From assembly GCA_009731375.1 (NCBI GenBank), contig BJOX01000359.1, positions 24,962 to 88,961 on the forward strand: 64,000 nt of DNA, given 5' to 3'. This document shows, piece by piece, positions 1-10,305 of this stretch (position 1 is the stretch's first letter; every line of letters begins with the position of its first letter). The notes beneath the pieces are model-generated. The model did not search any database, was not told the origin of the DNA, and was given only the letters and a program-made list of their open reading frames with translations. A program made the position numbers and the translations under genes. The DNA comes from Paulinella micropora. Its lineage: Eukaryota > Cercozoa > Imbricatea > Euglyphida.

Positions 1-51
1 AATAGCGTGAGCAATGAAGGGGCCCCATTCCTTAGAGCTCTTCGCCAACTA

Positions 52-297
52 ACCAAACACCTCGGGGCTCGCCACCGTCATATCCATGTCGTCTAACTGG
101 AGAGCACTGGTGACTAGGCTTATAGGCCCCCCTGTTCGGTGTGTTTGCTCGGCAGCCGCGATAATCGCCGACCGTGAAGGGTGAACATGCTGGGGTACCC
201 AGAACGACTGCGTCTTATCCGCGAAAAATGCGTTAAAGGAGTGTTCATGTTCATGGGTTTGACCCGGCTTTATATCCCCCTCGCTGAGGATGTCCGA
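52..297 (-). pseudogene. G1 pol, stretch after RNase H leading to integrase
   Basis: After the TAG that ends the RNase H frame (298-300), the same frame stays open for 82 codons down to a TAG at 49-51. It holds a His-rich start and a stretch resembling H-x-TGG-x-x-S-x-x-T, loosely like the start of the integrase H2C2 zinc-binding module, but no full H2C2 can be traced. In-frame reading after the stop suggests a nonsense change in one polyprotein. The integrase match is weak. Confidence 0.4.
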
Positions 298-1356
298 CTA
301 GGTGTCGATCTCCTCCAGCAGGTCTTGCCAGTCCTCAGCTTCGTGTTGCGCGCAGCACTCGCGACGTATGCATTGCAGCTGGTCCAATAGTTCGGCTTGA
401 GAATCGGGTCTATATACCGGTGTCCAGCTTTGCGCGTTGGTGGCCATGTATGCCATCCCCGCCGGCAACGTGTCTTTGAAATCTGCTGTATGCTCCGTGG
501 CAGTCCAGTCATCATCGGCTGTCCATCCGACTAGGCAGGCCGTGGGAGTTTCTAATGCAAAGCGGTCTAATCTGTCGCCTACGGAGCCTTTCACCCGAGG
601 CATCCGTGATAGGCTATCTGGGACCGTATTTTCTTTACCTTTAATGTACTCGATGGTGAAATCATACAAGGCCAGCTCCGATTGCCATCGGGCCAGTCGT
701 CCCGTATGTTCTCGGTCCATGAGCCATCTAAGGTTGGCATGATCTGTTTGAACCAAAATGTTCGGAGCACCCCACAAGTACTCCTTCAGCCGACTGAACG
801 CCCAAACTATCGCCAACGCTTCACGTTGTCTGGTGCAGTAGTTGACCTGTTCGGGCGTCAACTTCTTGCTGACGAACATGATCGGTCTCAATTGTTTGTG
901 GTCAGAATCGTATTGTTGTAAGACGGCCCCGACCGCGTATTTCGACGCGTCGGTCGCTACAACAAAACGCTTCTCAAAGTCGGGGAGGACCAAGACCGAT
1001 CCGCCCTCTGTCAGGGGGTCTCGTGTCAACGCCTCCTTCAGCTTTGTGTATACCTCCGCCGCCTTTGGCGGCCACTCGCCATCCGGGTCGCCGTGAAGGC
1101 AGAAGTCCCGTAATGGTTTGACAAAGTCCTGGAAGTTCGGAATGAATTCCGAGTACACCTGTGCCATACAGAGGAAGGAATGCAGCGCTGTGCGTGTGTT
1201 TGGGCGTGGAAGGGAACGGATAGCATCCCGCTTCTCTGGCTTCAACACTATTACCCCATCCTTGACTCTGTACCCTAGATAATCGATGTGGTTCCTTAGC
1301 GAACGAACACACTTCTCTAGGTTCAACCTGAGGCCGAAGGCTTCTAGGCGTCTCAA
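298..1356 (-). CDS. G1 pol: RT thumb/connection plus RNase H
   Basis: A 352-residue frame. Residues 1-95 match the RT thumb and connection of Ty3/gypsy elements (YLGYRV, then FIPNFQDFVKPL). RNase H follows: VVATDASKYAVGAVLQQ around residue 136 (first Asp), QREALAIVW with Glu179, and QTDHANLRWLMD with Asp205. It ends with the usual KGKENTVPDSLSRMP tail near residue 250. About 100 further residues of unrecognised linker run to a stop. RNase H removes the RNA strand of the RNA/DNA hybrid during reverse transcription. The three acidic residues visible here are present. The N-terminus is cut by a frame break, not a real start. Confidence 0.88.
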   Translation of the reverse strand: MRRLEAFGLRLNLEKCVRSLRNHIDYLGYRVKDGVIVLKPEKRDAIRSLPRPNTRTALHSFLCMAQVYSEFIPNFQDFVKPLRDFCLHGDPDGEWPPKAAEVYTKLKEALTRDPLTEGGSVLVLPDFEKRFVVATDASKYAVGAVLQQYDSDHKQLRPIMFVSKKLTPEQVNYCTRQREALAIVWAFSRLKEYLWGAPNILVQTDHANLRWLMDREHTGRLARWQSELALYDFTIEYIKGKENTVPDSLSRMPRVKGSVGDRLDRFALETPTACLVGWTADDDWTATEHTADFKDTLPAGMAYMATNAQSWTPVYRPDSQAELLDQLQCIRRECCAQHEAEDWQDLLEEIDT

Positions 1357-1630
1357 GATGTCCGAAGGTGCTCTGCTTCTGTTTTCGAAAATATAACGAT
1401 ATCATCGATGTAACAAAAGCTATACTGGTTATCCGTAAGTTTCGGTGAACTTCGGATCACCGTACTTCGGGTCGGACAGAGCTTGATTNNNNNNNNNNCA
1501 CGTGAGCCAGGTGCTCTGCTTCTGTTTTCGAAAATATAACGATATCATCGATGTAACAAAAGCTATACTGGTTATCCGTAAGTTTCGGTGAACTTCGGAT
1601 CACCGTACTTCGGGTCGGACAGAGCTTGAT
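1357..1630 (-). pseudogene. G1 pol: RT palm with YIDD motif, split by an assembly gap and duplicated
   Basis: The RT active site YIDD followed by IVIFSK is encoded at 1401-1412 and again at 1544-1555. 1367-1488 and 1510-1631 are the same sequence on both sides of the N run 1489-1498, so the motif is doubled by a contig overlap rather than by biology. Two frame changes separate this segment from the upstream RT frame, one just after the PMGLK motif at a C/T-rich stretch. Confidence 0.75.
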
Positions 1631-2185
1631 TCATGCAATCCTGAAAGATAGCCGGGGGGTTTTCAATCCCATCGGGAGGACTGTCCACAGATACAGTCTC
1701 CCGCCGACGGCGAAGGCCGTCAGTGCCCGACTCTCTACATCCAAAGGGATGTTCCAGAATCCATTTTTCAGGTCTAGCTTTGTAAAGAACTTAGCATCCC
1801 GGAGTCGGTTGAGGCCATCCCGCATACGGGGGATTGGTGCCTCAACGCTCTTGATGATCTTATTGGGCCTCGTGTAATTGATACAAAATCGCTGCTTGCC
1901 ATCCGGCTTTGGCGCAAGCCGAACCGGGGATCGGTACTCCGACCATGACGGTTCTATCAGCCGTTTAGCCAACATGTCTTGGATCATTTCCTCACAGATC
2001 TGCTCCTCCTTATAATTGAGGCGCGATTCGCAGAGACGAGGCATCGTCTGTCCCACTTGTCGCTCTATCTTAGCAGCGGTGTGCGTCACGCCGCCGGCTA
2101 CAAGGGGTCCGAAAAGTGTCTTATTCTTCAGAAATTGAGCCTTGAGATCCCGAACAAAGTCTGGTGACCCTGACTGTCGCGGCAC
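1631..2185 (-). CDS. G1 pol: RT fingers and first palm segment
   Basis: A 184-residue frame with RT motifs in gypsy order: a Glu-rich lead-in ending in LIEPSWSEYRSPV, the VRLAPKPDGKQRFCINY strand, then AKFFTKLDLKNGFWNIPL carrying the first catalytic Asp, and TVLPMGLK before the frame breaks. The frame continues upstream without a break to about 2290. It ends where CCCCCC meets a T-rich stretch, a plausible indel site. Downstream RT continues in another frame. Confidence 0.88.
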   Translation of the reverse strand: MPRQSGSPDFVRDLKAQFLKNKTLFGPLVAGGVTHTAAKIERQVGQTMPRLCESRLNYKEEQICEEMIQDMLAKRLIEPSWSEYRSPVRLAPKPDGKQRFCINYTRPNKIIKSVEAPIPRMRDGLNRLRDAKFFTKLDLKNGFWNIPLDVESRALTAFAVGGRLYLWTVLPMGLKTPRLSFRIA

Positions 2186-2340
2186 GACTTCGTCGATGAT
2201 CTCTTCGACCGGTTTCTGGTCTCTCGGGTCATCCGGGTACTCTAAGATGGAGTCCGGATCCTCAACCTCATCCTTCGCGTCCCTACCTGGGTATCACGTG
2301 GTGGACTGGTTGTCCCATGTTGCAAATTCCTGAAGTTCTA
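2186..2340 (-). pseudogene. G1 pol: acidic linker between protease-like region and RT
   Basis: From about 2290 down to 2186 the frame is open, rich in Asp and Glu, and runs straight into the RT frame. Between 2290 and 2340 the neighbouring frame carries LVELQEFATWDNQ before a TGA. At least one frame change separates it from the protease-like ORF. It looks like linker; no domain is recognised. Confidence 0.5.
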
Positions 2341-3348
2341 CTAACATATCAGCGTATTGTTTCGCTGCCGACTTGTGAAGAACCCCGGAAAGATCTGAAA
2401 GGCAATCTCCCGCATGTCATCCACCTTTCGGGTCAGTAGTTTGGTTCTGTATGCCAGACCATCCTGCCTTGATCCTAATCGGAATGCCATGAGTGGTTTA
2501 GCCTGTCGACTAGGTATCGGTATTGGGTCATCGACCACCCGATCTAATACATCCCTCCACCACATCACGGTGGGGTGTATTGGGAGTATAATGGTGATGT
2601 CTTCGCCCCGATCCAACCTGTCAGCCAGAAGTTTTGGCACCTTCCACAGGTTCTCAGGCTGTATGGGCTCCGATCCCTGGTACCATAGTTTTAACTTTTC
2701 CATCACATTATCGTCCTCTGTGAGGCGTTTAGATGTATGGAAAACCAAGCTCGATTTGACCCTTATGAATTCATGTGGCCGTTTCTGCCCACCCCCATAT
2801 AGGTAGGTTTGGTCAAAGCCGTGCCATGATTCGTCCTGCTTCCGTAGCAGCAAGATTTGGGCCTCGCGCTCAGCTGCTAAATCCTCGAAGCCCGCCCATG
2901 GGCCGGTCAGCTCCGGGACATAAACATTCGTGTATACCCATGCTGTGCCAGCGGGCGTAACACGCTGCTGTGTCCGTCTATCATGCGGTATCGGGGGTGC
3001 GGGCGGGATCAAGGTCACCTGCGCTCTCCCCCTATACGGATGATCTACCGGACGTTCTGGACTAGGGTTAAGTATGGGGTATTCCGCCACATGTCGGCCC
3101 CTTCCATACTTAGTAACATCCTGCCCTAATAAAAGCTGAGCTTCCATCATCTTCAGATCAGGTTTACCCAGCACTATTGTTCCCGGGAAATCTGGCACCA
3201 CCAAGACGTGTATTGTGTATGTCATGCCAGTCGGGAATTCCACCGTCAACGGAATACGACCAATGATCGCACTTCTTCCGTCGTTAGCACCCCGGATATA
3301 TCCGAGCTTCCCCTCGCGCGTGAAATCGAATAACTTTCCGAATTTATC
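2341..3348 (-). CDS. G1 pol: protease-like region and long spacer, catalytic triad not seen
   Basis: The frame is open from about 3348 (upstream of the first Met at 3249). Residues near its start give IPLTVEF, then VLVVPDFPGTIVLGKPDLK, which resembles the distal half of a retropepsin (V-x-x-x-x-x-ILG-x-D-x-L). The expected D-T/S-G about 50 residues upstream is not present in any frame I read. After it come some 250 residues rich in Pro, Arg and Trp with no recognised domain. Either the protease is eroded or it is not a retropepsin; position between gag and RT is the main support. Confidence 0.55.
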   Translation of the reverse strand, partial: DKFGKLFDFTREGKLGYIRGANDGRSAIIGRIPLTVEFPTGMTYTIHVLVVPDFPGTIVLGKPDLKMMEAQLLLGQDVTKYGRGRHVAEYPILNPSPERPVDHPYRGRAQVTLIPPAPPIPHDRRTQQRVTPAGTAWVYTNVYVPELTGPWAGFEDLAAEREAQILLLRKQDESWHGFDQTYLYGGGQKRPHEFIRVKSSLVFHTSKRLTEDDNVMEKLKLWYQGSEPIQPENLWKVPKLLADRLDRGEDITIILPIHPTVMWWRDVLDRVVDDPIPIPSRQAKPLMAFRLGSRQDGLAYRTKLLTRKVDDMREIAFQIFPGFFTSRQRNNTLIC

Positions 3349-5157
3349 TATAAATCTTTTACCCGCGAAAATAGACGGGTATACCTTGCCTCCGCTGCAG
3401 GGAGGTCCTGGGGTTCGGCTGTCGAGATGAGTGCTTGTTGCAGCTCCATCTCAGCATACCTGCGCGCCATCCGGCGTTGGGCATCGCCAAGCTTGTCCGG
3501 GTCCACCAAGGGTGTTAGTCCCATCTGGCTAACGACCGCCGGAGCAACGCTTGGGCCATCCCGTGGGCCCGGGAGCACTACAGGATTCTGTGCTGTGAAT
3601 GGTGATGCAGTATACATGTTGTCTGTGTGTGGGGGGAATGCGTGGTCAATATGCGGTATATTCGGGTGATTAATATCGGAACCGGCCACCGTTCCCGGGG
3701 CTAGTCGAACATCACGACCGAGCAAAGACCGTTGAGGTGCTATTTGTTGTTTTGCCCTGGCTTTAATGTTAATCACCTTGTTCTCAAAAAGGGCTGTTTT
3801 CTGTAGTGAGACGACTGGGATGGAACCTGCCTTGCTTACGCAGGTGTCCGCTGTGCGGACACTGCAACTTAGCCCGTCCATTTTACCATCATCCTCACTA
3901 GCCGCCTGTGCGACATCGTCTTCGGGTGGAGATAGGTGAGGATCCGCCTGTACATTGCTGCGGATGGTCGTCACCTCAGGTGAAGGTGTACGGCCACGAC
4001 TACTGTTGTCCCCCTCTGTTATCTCTTCGCTCACCCCTGCCGTAGCAGTACTATTGACTGTGATCGAGGGGTCTGTGACCCCCGCAATACTATCTACATG
4101 CGGTGTAGAAGGGAGCACAGCAACCCTAGCCGTCGGTGGCTCGATACTGCCTTGTGTCACCTGACCTGGCGTTGGTGTAGCCTCCATTCTTACTGTCTTA
4201 TCTACTACTGGTGCGGGTGGGGACACAGCAACCCTAGCCGTCGGTGACTCGATATCGGCTTGCGTCACCTGACCTGGCGTTGGTGTGGCCACCGTCACCA
4301 TCACCCTATTAACCAGTGTTTCTGTTACTACTGCGCCTGTCCCGACAACTAGTCCATCACCCTCTGCGGTGGCTATCGTTTCCAACGGGTGTGCAAAACG
4401 CACCCGCTTACGTGCCCCGGGGTGTGTCCTTTCCGTTGATTGTCTAGGACTTGAGTTTGCGCTTATTGTAGGACTTGTGTCCTGCTGGCTGGCCTTGGCC
4501 TGCACAACACATGTGACGTGTTGTTTGCGTTTGCGTTTGCGTTTGCGTGCTGTGGGCTTACCCATCTGGCTCAGGAGTGTCTCCTGCCCGGGCATGTATG
4601 CCGCGAACTTGTCCGCCGCCGGGAATTGGGTCTTGGGCATTTCGGCTTCCGCATCGAAGGCGGCGCACCAACTCGCCACGTACCCGTTTGGCATCAGAGA
4701 GACCCGTCCGTGTTCGTCAACGTCCGGGAATGGCAAGTTCATGTGTGCCTGCTGTTTCGGGCAGGGCACCCAATCGCCATCTTCCGGCCTTTTGACCTTC
4801 GACTCTCCCGCCTTGTATCGGCGTATGTACCGCCTCATCGCTATTGGGTGCTGTGGAGTGCCCGGGATTGTGTGCCATCGCTGACACGACTTTCCCATGA
4901 GGCAGGGCCATACCCAAAATCGACGTTCTAGTAAGCCGTTAAAAGCCAGTGCGTGATGAAAATAATCACACAAAGTATTAGACTTAACCGTTGGCGGGTT
5001 GCCAAGTTCGTCTAACCTCTGTATTCCGTACGGGCAATGAGCCGGACCAGGATCGATGGCTAATGAGCTGAGAGGTTGATTGGTTTGCCGTGGGATTGTA
5101 CCTGTTTTCTTTTTCTTTGTCGCCGGCTGACGTGGGGGCGGGGCCCCTTGTGTCTGG
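3348..5157 (-). CDS. G1 gag-pol N-terminal polyprotein segment, Ser/Thr/Pro-rich, unknown fold
   Basis: The frame is open from 5157 to 3348 (about 600 codons); a Met-initiated reading would begin at 4973. The first part has scattered Cys and His (HCPYG, CDYFHH, PCPKQQAHMN), which might be a metal-binding module but does not fit CCHC. A lysine/arginine run KPTARKRKRKRKQ follows, then about 250 residues of low-complexity Val/Thr/Pro with two copies of TPTPGQVTQ separated by 47 residues. The run of basic residues suggests nucleic-acid binding, by inference only. The frame ends 30 residues before the protease-like frame begins, with an overlap that needs one shift. Confidence 0.6.
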
Positions 5158-5830
5158 CTAACCGGCGGTGGGAGATAACATGGGGGGTGGTAAGGGCGGT
5201 GATGAGTAGATGGGCATGGTAAACTGTGGTGCTTGGTAAGTATGAGGTGGCGATGTCAAGCCCACCGGTGGTGGAGAATGAAGCCCTGAAGTAGATTGTT
5301 GGGCATATGGGTTAGGGCTACCCCCCGCTGGAGAAGATGTAGATGCGTATGGGTTTGGAGAATGTCGCGGCCCCTGGCCCCAATACGGGTTCGAGGAGCT
5401 CGATGAGCTCGACGACGATGACCAGTATGGGTTAGGTGAACTCGAGGGGGATTTCCAATAGGAGCTGGACTTCGTATAAGAGTGGTCTCCCCATGAGATG
5501 GATGTGACGAAGGACAGTATGTCGAACTGTGGTTCGTTCGCCTTGGGCTGATGGTCCGGCAACGACAATTCTACAGCCTGCATTGCTTGCAGCAGGATGT
5601 TTGCTCTCCGCATACGTTCGTCCTTGTCAGATTTTGGGCCGAATATCTTTTTCACAAAAGCTGCATCCCACGCGGATACTTCGACCCATCGGTCAACGCG
5701 AAAACTCTGAAGCGAGAATGCGCGGTCATCGGCATCTTGTGCCTGTGACAAGACGTTTCGAATGTATCTCTCCCCTGATATTCGACCTTTGGTGGTCGTT
5801 GCTCTATTAAGGACTGCCACTAGTAACATC
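5158..5830 (-). CDS. G1 gag, distal part with PNPY repeats
   Basis: Downstream of about 5830 this frame reads as protein: RATTTKGRISGERYIRNVL, then VEVSAWDAAFVKKIFGPKSD. The C-terminal 110 residues are Ser/Pro/Tyr-rich with six to seven copies of a (S/P)NPY unit and a poly-Ser run. Stop at 5158 sits one frame away from the next segment. No CCHC knuckle is visible. Such disordered tails are common in Gag, but the PNPY repeat is unusual. Confidence 0.55.
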
Positions 5831-6285
5831 GCCAAACAGCACGAACAAGGGGCGTGATCAACTTTTGTGGGAGGTCCACGATTTCGTTGTGTGGAACATC
5901 GGCTTCCCACATACGTTGTGCCATTGTCGACACAAGGTCGGCGACTATAACAGGGTCGCACATGAAACCCCAGTTGGCTCCCTTGACAAATTGTTCCATG
6001 AGGTCGCATGGGAGGCTTCAACTGTCCCCCTTGGATCAAACAACCCGCTTCCTCATCCCATTGGGGTCACTTGTGCGTTAACAAGTCTTGGGATGCCCAA
6101 CGACTGGCTTTGTTGGCTAATATCTGTTTAGTGTCAGCAGCAGTGAGGCTGAACTGCCCAATCGTGCTGTCTAGCCTCCAAACACCACTGAACAACAAAA
6201 GACTGCGAACGATAAGTTGGTCGAACGAGCTCTGACTCGGCTCGACAAGGCCACAACTTTCGATTATGGCAAGTATAACCCGCAA
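5818..6285 (-). pseudogene. G1 gag, middle part, frameshifted
   Basis: Two short open stretches in different frames read as Gag: 6067-6285 (DQLIVRSLLLFSGVWRLD, then LTAADTKQILANKASRW) and about 5818-6004 (KGANWGFMCDPVIVADLVS, then VPHNEIVDLPQKLITPLVR). The longer overlapping frame here, Cys- and Arg-rich, looks like a shadow. The stretches connect the 191-residue frame upstream to the PNPY part downstream, so one Gag of about 750 residues is inferred. Confidence 0.5.
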
Positions 6286-6296
6286 GTTAATATCGA

Positions 6297-7000
6297 TTAT
6301 GGCGAGGGTATCTTGCTTTTGTTGGGCTGTACGTGTCTTCGGTTATGCCCGCCACCCCCGTTGTTTCCCGGAGGGACAATTATCTTCCTGTGGAAGAAAA
6401 CGAATGTCGTTCCCTCTGGGACGATAGTTGGTCTGCCATCGTTGCCATATGTGACATGAACCTCGTTCGCTAGGCAAATTCGGAGGATATCACTGATGGT
6501 CTGTGCTACCAACTCGCACATAGCGAGGAAATTGCACCAGTAGAGCTTAACCGCCGGATGGGGAGCGATTTTCTTTTCCACCGCTTTTGCACTTCTGACA
6601 ACCTTCTCAAACACCATGTTGGCCTTGAAGTATTTAAACTTCGTTGCCATCCTACTCACCCAAGTCCACTGATGCTGTTCGATATTATCAAGCAGCTCGT
6701 TAAGGGTGTCTCGGGCTTGGGCAGCTGCTATTGAATCGTCCTCCGAGGGAAGAAGCTGTCGTTTCCAGCTCTTGTGCTCTGTGAGGGTGAGGCACTTAGG
6801 TTTCGTGCTGAAACTATATTCCAAGCTTGTATCTCCGAGATAAAAACCAGCAACCCTGCCGAGTTGGGCCACTTTGTGTCTATAGCTAGTTCTTTATCTG
6901 GGTCCTGTGTGAAAGGGAAAGTGAGAGATGTTTGCAGATCCTTTTTCTCGACGATAAGGTATTCAGCAAAGCTTGATACCTTTGGTGGTTGATCTGCCAC
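6297..7000 (-). pseudogene. G1 gag, second part, two overlapping frames
   Basis: 6728-7000 (KVSSFAEYLIVEKKDLQTS, then TKWPNSAG) continues the N-terminal frame after a shift near 7000. 6297-6872 (VAGFYLGDTSLEYSFSTK, then MATKFKYFKANMVFEKVVR) continues it after a shift near 6880. The helical, Lys-rich content fits a capsid-like Gag. No motif is diagnostic; the assignment rests on order and orientation. Confidence 0.5.
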
Positions 7001-7455
7001 GCTTCGTCTAATAAGGAGTCACGCACGGTTGCTAGAACCCTGTAGAGGTCCATAACATGGTGTATGGTGCTGGTACCATTTGCAGTGAGGCTCGGATTGA
7101 ACTGATGCATTAGTCCAATAGCCCCTTGTACCGAGGGCTCCTTGAACAGACACCTGTACCAAGCCACCTCTTCATACATATTGTTCGGGAAAAGATGCAT
7201 CGAGTTGTCGTTTGGGTTTGTCCCCTGTTCCTTGTCATTTATAGGGTTGCCTGGCCATCCCTCTGCTGGGCCTCGGTATTGGTCAAGCACTACCTTCGTT
7301 TGGATTGCACGAGCCGGAATTACCAACCCATCGTCGGGCCCTCTCCATGGGGAGCGAGGGACAGGTTCCTCCTGTGCTCTGCTTCCTCCCCTTGCAGGAG
7401 TGGTAAAACCGCCGCCTGTGGCGGGCGTCTCGTTACCGTCTGCGTCCTCAGACAT
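6886..7455 (-). CDS. G1 gag N-terminus, starts at ATG 7455
   Basis: A genuine ATG at 7453-7455 opens MSEDADGNETPATGGGFTT, a Gly/Pro/Arg-rich disordered start, followed by a folded-looking segment (MYEEVAWYRCLFKEPSVQG, then IHHVMDLYRVLATVRDSLL). The true frame leaves this ORF near 7000, so the last 35 residues are probably out of frame. First ORF of the element in its orientation, with over 1 kb of non-coding leader upstream. Identified as gag by position. Confidence 0.55.
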   Translation of the reverse strand: MSEDADGNETPATGGGFTTPARGGSRAQEEPVPRSPWRGPDDGLVIPARAIQTKVVLDQYRGPAEGWPGNPINDKEQGTNPNDNSMHLFPNNMYEEVAWYRCLFKEPSVQGAIGLMHQFNPSLTANGTSTIHHVMDLYRVLATVRDSLLDEAWQINHQRYQALLNTLSSRKRICKHLSLSLSHRTQIKN

Positions 7456-8507
7456 GTCTAGTTTTATTGCGGTGGATGATCTCGTTGTAGAGCCTATCCA
7501 CGCAATTTTCAGTGTGCCCCTAAGGGGTTGAGACGAGCAGAGTCGTATGTTCTTGTGTGTGTGTGAGTGTGCTGTTGTGTTTGTTTTTGTTGTCGTGTGT
7601 TCTGTTCACTGTGTCGTCAATGCTTGTGTCAAGCACGATGTTATACAATACAACAACCAACTCACACCTAACACAACAATCAACAGACAACAGTCAAGGG
7701 ATTGGTGGACTCACCCTCCCCCTCTGTCGGAGGAAAGCTTGCTGCTCCTTCTGCCAAGCCAGACGAAGTGTACGTGTGCATCCTGGCAATACACAACAAA
7801 TTTCCTGCAACTCTGTAACCACCTTTCCGATGACCCAGCAGAAAAAGTACAAAAAGGTTTTCGATGATTCCTTCTGGGCTCTGCCCAATGGATCACCTTA
7901 TTCTTTTCCTTTTTCAAGAAGGAGTCTTTTTCCAACTCAAAGAACAATCTTCGTTTGTCTTGTCTGATTGTGGTAGGTAGGTTTGTGAGTGTTGTCGTGT
8001 ATGTTTTTGTGTGGTATGTACCGAGTGCTATAGACTCTTCACACACTTGTTGTCGATTGTCTTGGAAGCCACTCGGTATCCGAGTTCTTGTCCTTGCTGA
8101 CCTATATGACACCACACAACACGTTTGGAGTGTTTGAGTGTGATGTTGGGTGTGTATTTCGTTGTTTGTGAACAAAAATAAAAATCGTTCCCAAAACACA
8201 CTCCTTTTTAGCCTCCCTGTCTTCAATTTACATTCAATTCCCCCGGCCTATGTCTTAATAGACTGGCCTACCACCCCTTTGAGAGATGGCTACCTTCTTT
8301 GGTGTGGGATGGGTGTTGTTTGTATAAACAGGTTTTATGCCAAAGGAATAGGATGCTGTATGTGTGTTGTTTGTTTGTTTTCCCACTGCCTCTTTGCACG
8401 TGTTGACGTGTCAACAACGTTTGTGTGTGTTACGTGTTTGTGGCAGTACAAACAAGAGTCAGAGCGTGTAATTGTTGGTTATTCTCCTCGTGAGGAGTAT
8501 GTGTAGG
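7456..8507 (-). other. Probable G1 leader/LTR region, no supported gene
   Basis: This stretch upstream of the G1 gag ATG is strongly biased: GT-rich on the plus strand (CA-rich in the sense of the element) with many TGTGTGTTTGT-like runs at 7548-7620 and 7965-8130. A minus-strand frame at 7711-8226 has odd composition and no recognised domain. A 5' LTR plus leader would be expected here, but I could not define ends. 8508-8517 is an N gap whose two sides share a GTATGTGTAG stretch. Confidence 0.4.
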
Positions 8508-8517
8508 NNNNNNNNNN

Positions 8518-10257
8518 GAAGAGTATGTGTAGTTATACGTGTAGGAGTGTTGACAGAACTGATAGGGGGTGTTTTCACTCTCCTTGTGTGTGTTTGTTAA
8601 GCACTCCTCTGGCTCGACAATGTGTCGACAATCACAATAGTGAGCCCCCTAATGTTTCTGCCCCACTGAGTACACCTTCTATGCCCCTTACACACTCCCA
8701 ACACACTGCTTGAGGTGTCAAAATCGTACACACAACGAGTGTCTTGCCGTGCCGCTTTGTGGGCCTCTGTGCAAGATTTCACTGTTGTTTTTGTGCACTG
8801 CAAGCTGCTAACACCTCCCCAACTCCTTTCCTACACTCCCACTACCTTTCCTTCTTTCTTTGCTTAGGGGAGTGGCTTTTTTCAAATTGCTGATTTGAAA
8901 TTTGGAGGATATAAAAATCTAGGCTGGGACTCCACTTTTGTCGGTTATAATCAAAACATATTATTTAATGCAAGCCGGGGTATTTATCCGTCCAATTCCA
9001 CAGCACTCTGAAAATAACCTAATCTTCCTCCTCCACAAAGAGAGGAAACCAGTATGGCGGAAAATGTAGGAGACTGTCAGAGCCAAGCAACAAAAAGGAA
9101 AAAGAGATGCATTTCCCAGTGTCACCCCTAACGATAATATTATACGGCTTAAAAAAGTAGTACCGGTTGTGAATCGTAATATTATCGTTTTCAACCGGCT
9201 CAAAAGTATATAGATAAAAACGGATATAACTACATCTTAAAGAGATATAGCTCTTCTATACATCACTGTGTATAGGGGAATAAGAAAAGGTCGCATATTT
9301 ACCTATCTGCGCCTACAATAATGCAAATCATAGTACGAACCTGAGAGTGACGGTCGTCGCCGTACCGTCGTATTGATGAATTATTAATAAACACTGAATA
9401 TTTCAAGTTGCCATCCGCCAACACTTACACTGCGTAAGATTTTGACTGACTTCAAGTTGGGCCATCATCTTCGCCAACACTTCGACCCGCCCCCACCCGT
9501 CGCCCGATAGTACAGGTATCTGTCATCCTGACGTGTTAAGTGGTTTTGAGTAATATTGTACTATGATAAGTTCCCGCAAGCCTGCTGAGTGAATAAAGCC
9601 GTTGGCCCCATTCAACTACTTATACTCCATATTACTCGTAACCACCTCGCACTTCAGTCCCCATCCCCGATCGATACCGTTACCCATGACCTGAATAAAA
9701 TACTTGCCACTTCCCCGATTTCCCACAGGGCCGCTACCCATAGCCGTTGGTGACTCCATATTACCCGAATAGAATACTTACCACTTCCCCGATTTGCCCC
9801 AGAGCCGGCATCTAGTCATTCATCGTCCACCCGACCTAGTGTCGGTCTACACTATCCCGAGCTAGTAGTAACTCTTGCAGCACCACCCGCCTTGTGCGCT
9901 GCAGTTCCGCAGTTGTTGTTCTGGCTTTTAATAGCCCCATACCCCTGGCCCGTTGTAGTCCCGGTCGCCCAGCCCAGAGGCAACGTAGGCAAGGAAAGGC
10001 GCCCCGAACCTTTGCTACCCCCGCCGCGGTCCCCCCAGCTCTGAAACGCCATGCGTGAAACGAACCTGAGAGCTGACAACATAAATGGTAACCCTATATA
10101 TGCCCCTTCCCCGTCCCCCTTTGCCTCCCCGTTTTTTAAGTCTGTCTGAGTCACCGCTCAGTTCCCCATCATCGTCGTCATCGTCATCATCTTTCTCATC
10201 TTTCTCATCTTTCTCATCACTGTCCCTCGCCCCTCCCCTCTCCGGCCCTCTTCTATC
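8518..10257. other. Intergenic, no supported gene; weak direct repeats
   Basis: No long frame with protein-like composition. 8518-8870 continues the GT/CA-biased sequence. At 9398-9485 a short motif (CTTCAAGTTG, then CGCCAACACTT) occurs twice. Around 9690-9815 a segment with AATACTTGCCACTTCCCCG occurs twice with a few changes. 10168-10217 is a CATCGT/CTCATCTTT microsatellite running toward the poly-C tract. Confidence 0.5.
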
Positions 10258-10259
10258 CA

Positions 10260-10305
<46 letters not shown>

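Larger units (their letters stand above)
1..7455 (-). mobile_element. G1: Ty3/gypsy-type LTR retrotransposon, gag to RNase H, 3' part off-window
   Basis: Minus-strand fragments occur in the order gag, protease-like, RT, RNase H, which is the gypsy order (in copia integrase precedes RT). The gag ATG is at 7455 and RNase H ends near 300. Integrase should lie beyond position 1. The coding region is split by about eight frame changes and one assembly gap (1489-1498). No LTR was identified inside the window; any 5' LTR and leader would lie above 7455. A mutated copy is likely, though some breaks may be sequencing errors. Confidence 0.85.

Noticed and set aside
4285-4884. 199-codon plus-strand frame and overlapping plus frames opposite the G1 polyprotein
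   Set aside because: Mirror of the long minus-strand frame; composition is set by the low-complexity Val/Thr/Pro stretch on the other strand.
7711-8226. 171-codon minus-strand frame upstream of G1 gag
   Set aside because: Thr/Arg/Lys-rich with biased CA repeats, no domain; fits the non-coding leader better.
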